NCBI GenBank assembly: GCA_023381945.1
Contig: JAMCQY010000412.1
Span: 1 to 13,992, forward strand
Origin: Deltaproteobacteria bacterium
GTDB taxonomy: Bacteria; Desulfobacterota; Desulfobaccia; Desulfobaccales; 0-14-0-80-60-11
DNA: 13,992 nucleotides
Reading direction: 5' to 3'
The notes under the pieces are model-generated. The model was not told where the DNA came from, made no database searches, and saw nothing but the letters and a program-made list of their open reading frames with translations. This document shows, piece after piece, positions 13,898 through 13,992 of the stretch (its first letter is position 1; every line of letters begins with the position of its first letter). Both the position numbers and the translations under genes were made by a program.

Positions 13898-13964
13898 CCG
13901 AAACCTCCTGTGAATCTGTTAGAATGTGTTAGGCATAACCCATCAAACAGAAAGGAGATTTCGG
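13898..13964 (+). promoter_or_regulatory. Inverted repeat that can hide the transposase ribosome-binding site
   Basis: CCGAAACCTCCT (13898-13909) pairs with AGGAGATTTCGG (13953-13964), 11 of 12 positions plus a wobble. The right arm contains the transposase AGGAG. Inside, CTGTT (13916-13920) pairs with AACAG (13946-13950), and GTTA/TAAC (13928-13931 / 13936-13939) closes a small tip hairpin. Only transcripts that start outside the element include the left arm, so read-through RNA would have its ribosome-binding site occluded. Confidence 0.6.
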
Positions 13965-13967
13965 ACT

Positions 13968-13992
13968 ATGGCCCATTGTAACACAATCTTTC
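13968..13992 (+). CDS. Transposase, first eight codons (runs off the window)
   Basis: The ATG at 13968 opens MAHCNTIF, preceded by AAGGAG at 13952-13957. This closely resembles the start of IS4-family transposases with an N-terminal DUF4372 domain, which typically begin M-A/V-x-x-N-T-x-F before a QLLKLIPRHEF-like segment (family knowledge; that segment is outside the window). Partial by truncation at the window edge. Confidence 0.6.

Larger units (their letters stand above)
13885..13992 (+). mobile_element. Left end of an IS4-family (DUF4372-type) insertion sequence
   Basis: The boundary is estimated near 13885-13896, where the winged-helix gene ends in an A run. From there the sequence is typical of an insertion-sequence end: a short leader, an inverted repeat (see separate entry), AAGGAG (13952-13957), and a transposase start at 13968. 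The right end, target duplication and the rest of the transposase are outside the window, so the exact terminus cannot be fixed. Confidence 0.6.

Overview
The window looks like chromosomal DNA of a GC-rich Gram-negative bacterium, most likely a sulfate-reducing or syntrophic 'deltaproteobacterium' (Desulfobacterota). This is an inference. It rests on a secreted DUF2092-type protein beside a GPRG-repeat protein, and on a winged-helix protein that resembles the N-terminal part of 4Fe-4S proteins common in that group. The layout is a patchwork of host genes, one isolated cargo-like gene, a broken prophage and the edge of an insertion sequence.

Region 1 (1-1445, + strand): two secreted-protein genes 17 bases apart, a DUF2092-like periplasmic protein and a small Gly-Pro-Arg-Gly repeat protein. 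Region 2 (1747-4309, + strand): a complete exported arylsulfatase with the CSPTR formylglycine motif. About 50 bases after its stop codon lies a 60-bp structured element that looks like an integron attC site. Its sequence match is imperfect, but its fold is right.

Region 3 (about 4394-12143, - strand, transcribed from high to low coordinates): a 7.7-kb remnant of a tailed-phage late module. It holds a 5'-truncated structural gene, then six genes for tail, baseplate or fibre-like proteins, a small orphan ORF, a one-TM protein with a coiled coil (holin or lysis accessory candidate), and an N-acetylmuramoyl-L-alanine amidase cut off after its first third. Neighbouring genes overlap by ATGA or TAATG at four places and abut closely elsewhere, so the module was expressed as one translationally coupled unit. 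No portal, terminase, capsid, protease, tape-measure or replication gene is present. Both ends are broken: a decayed junction on the left (4368-4550), and on the right a collision with a 5'-truncated tyrosine recombinase on the opposite strand (12143-12638).

Region 4 (12694-13992, + strand): a terminator-like hairpin, then a NemR/AcuR-like TetR regulator whose promoter contains a palindromic operator. A strong terminator follows, then a second copy of the same operator in front of the winged-helix gene. The two operators imply that the regulator controls both itself and that gene. The winged-helix gene is probably cut short by an IS4-family (DUF4372-type) insertion sequence. The left end of this element and the first eight codons of its transposase close the window; its upstream region can fold so that the transposase ribosome-binding site is hidden.
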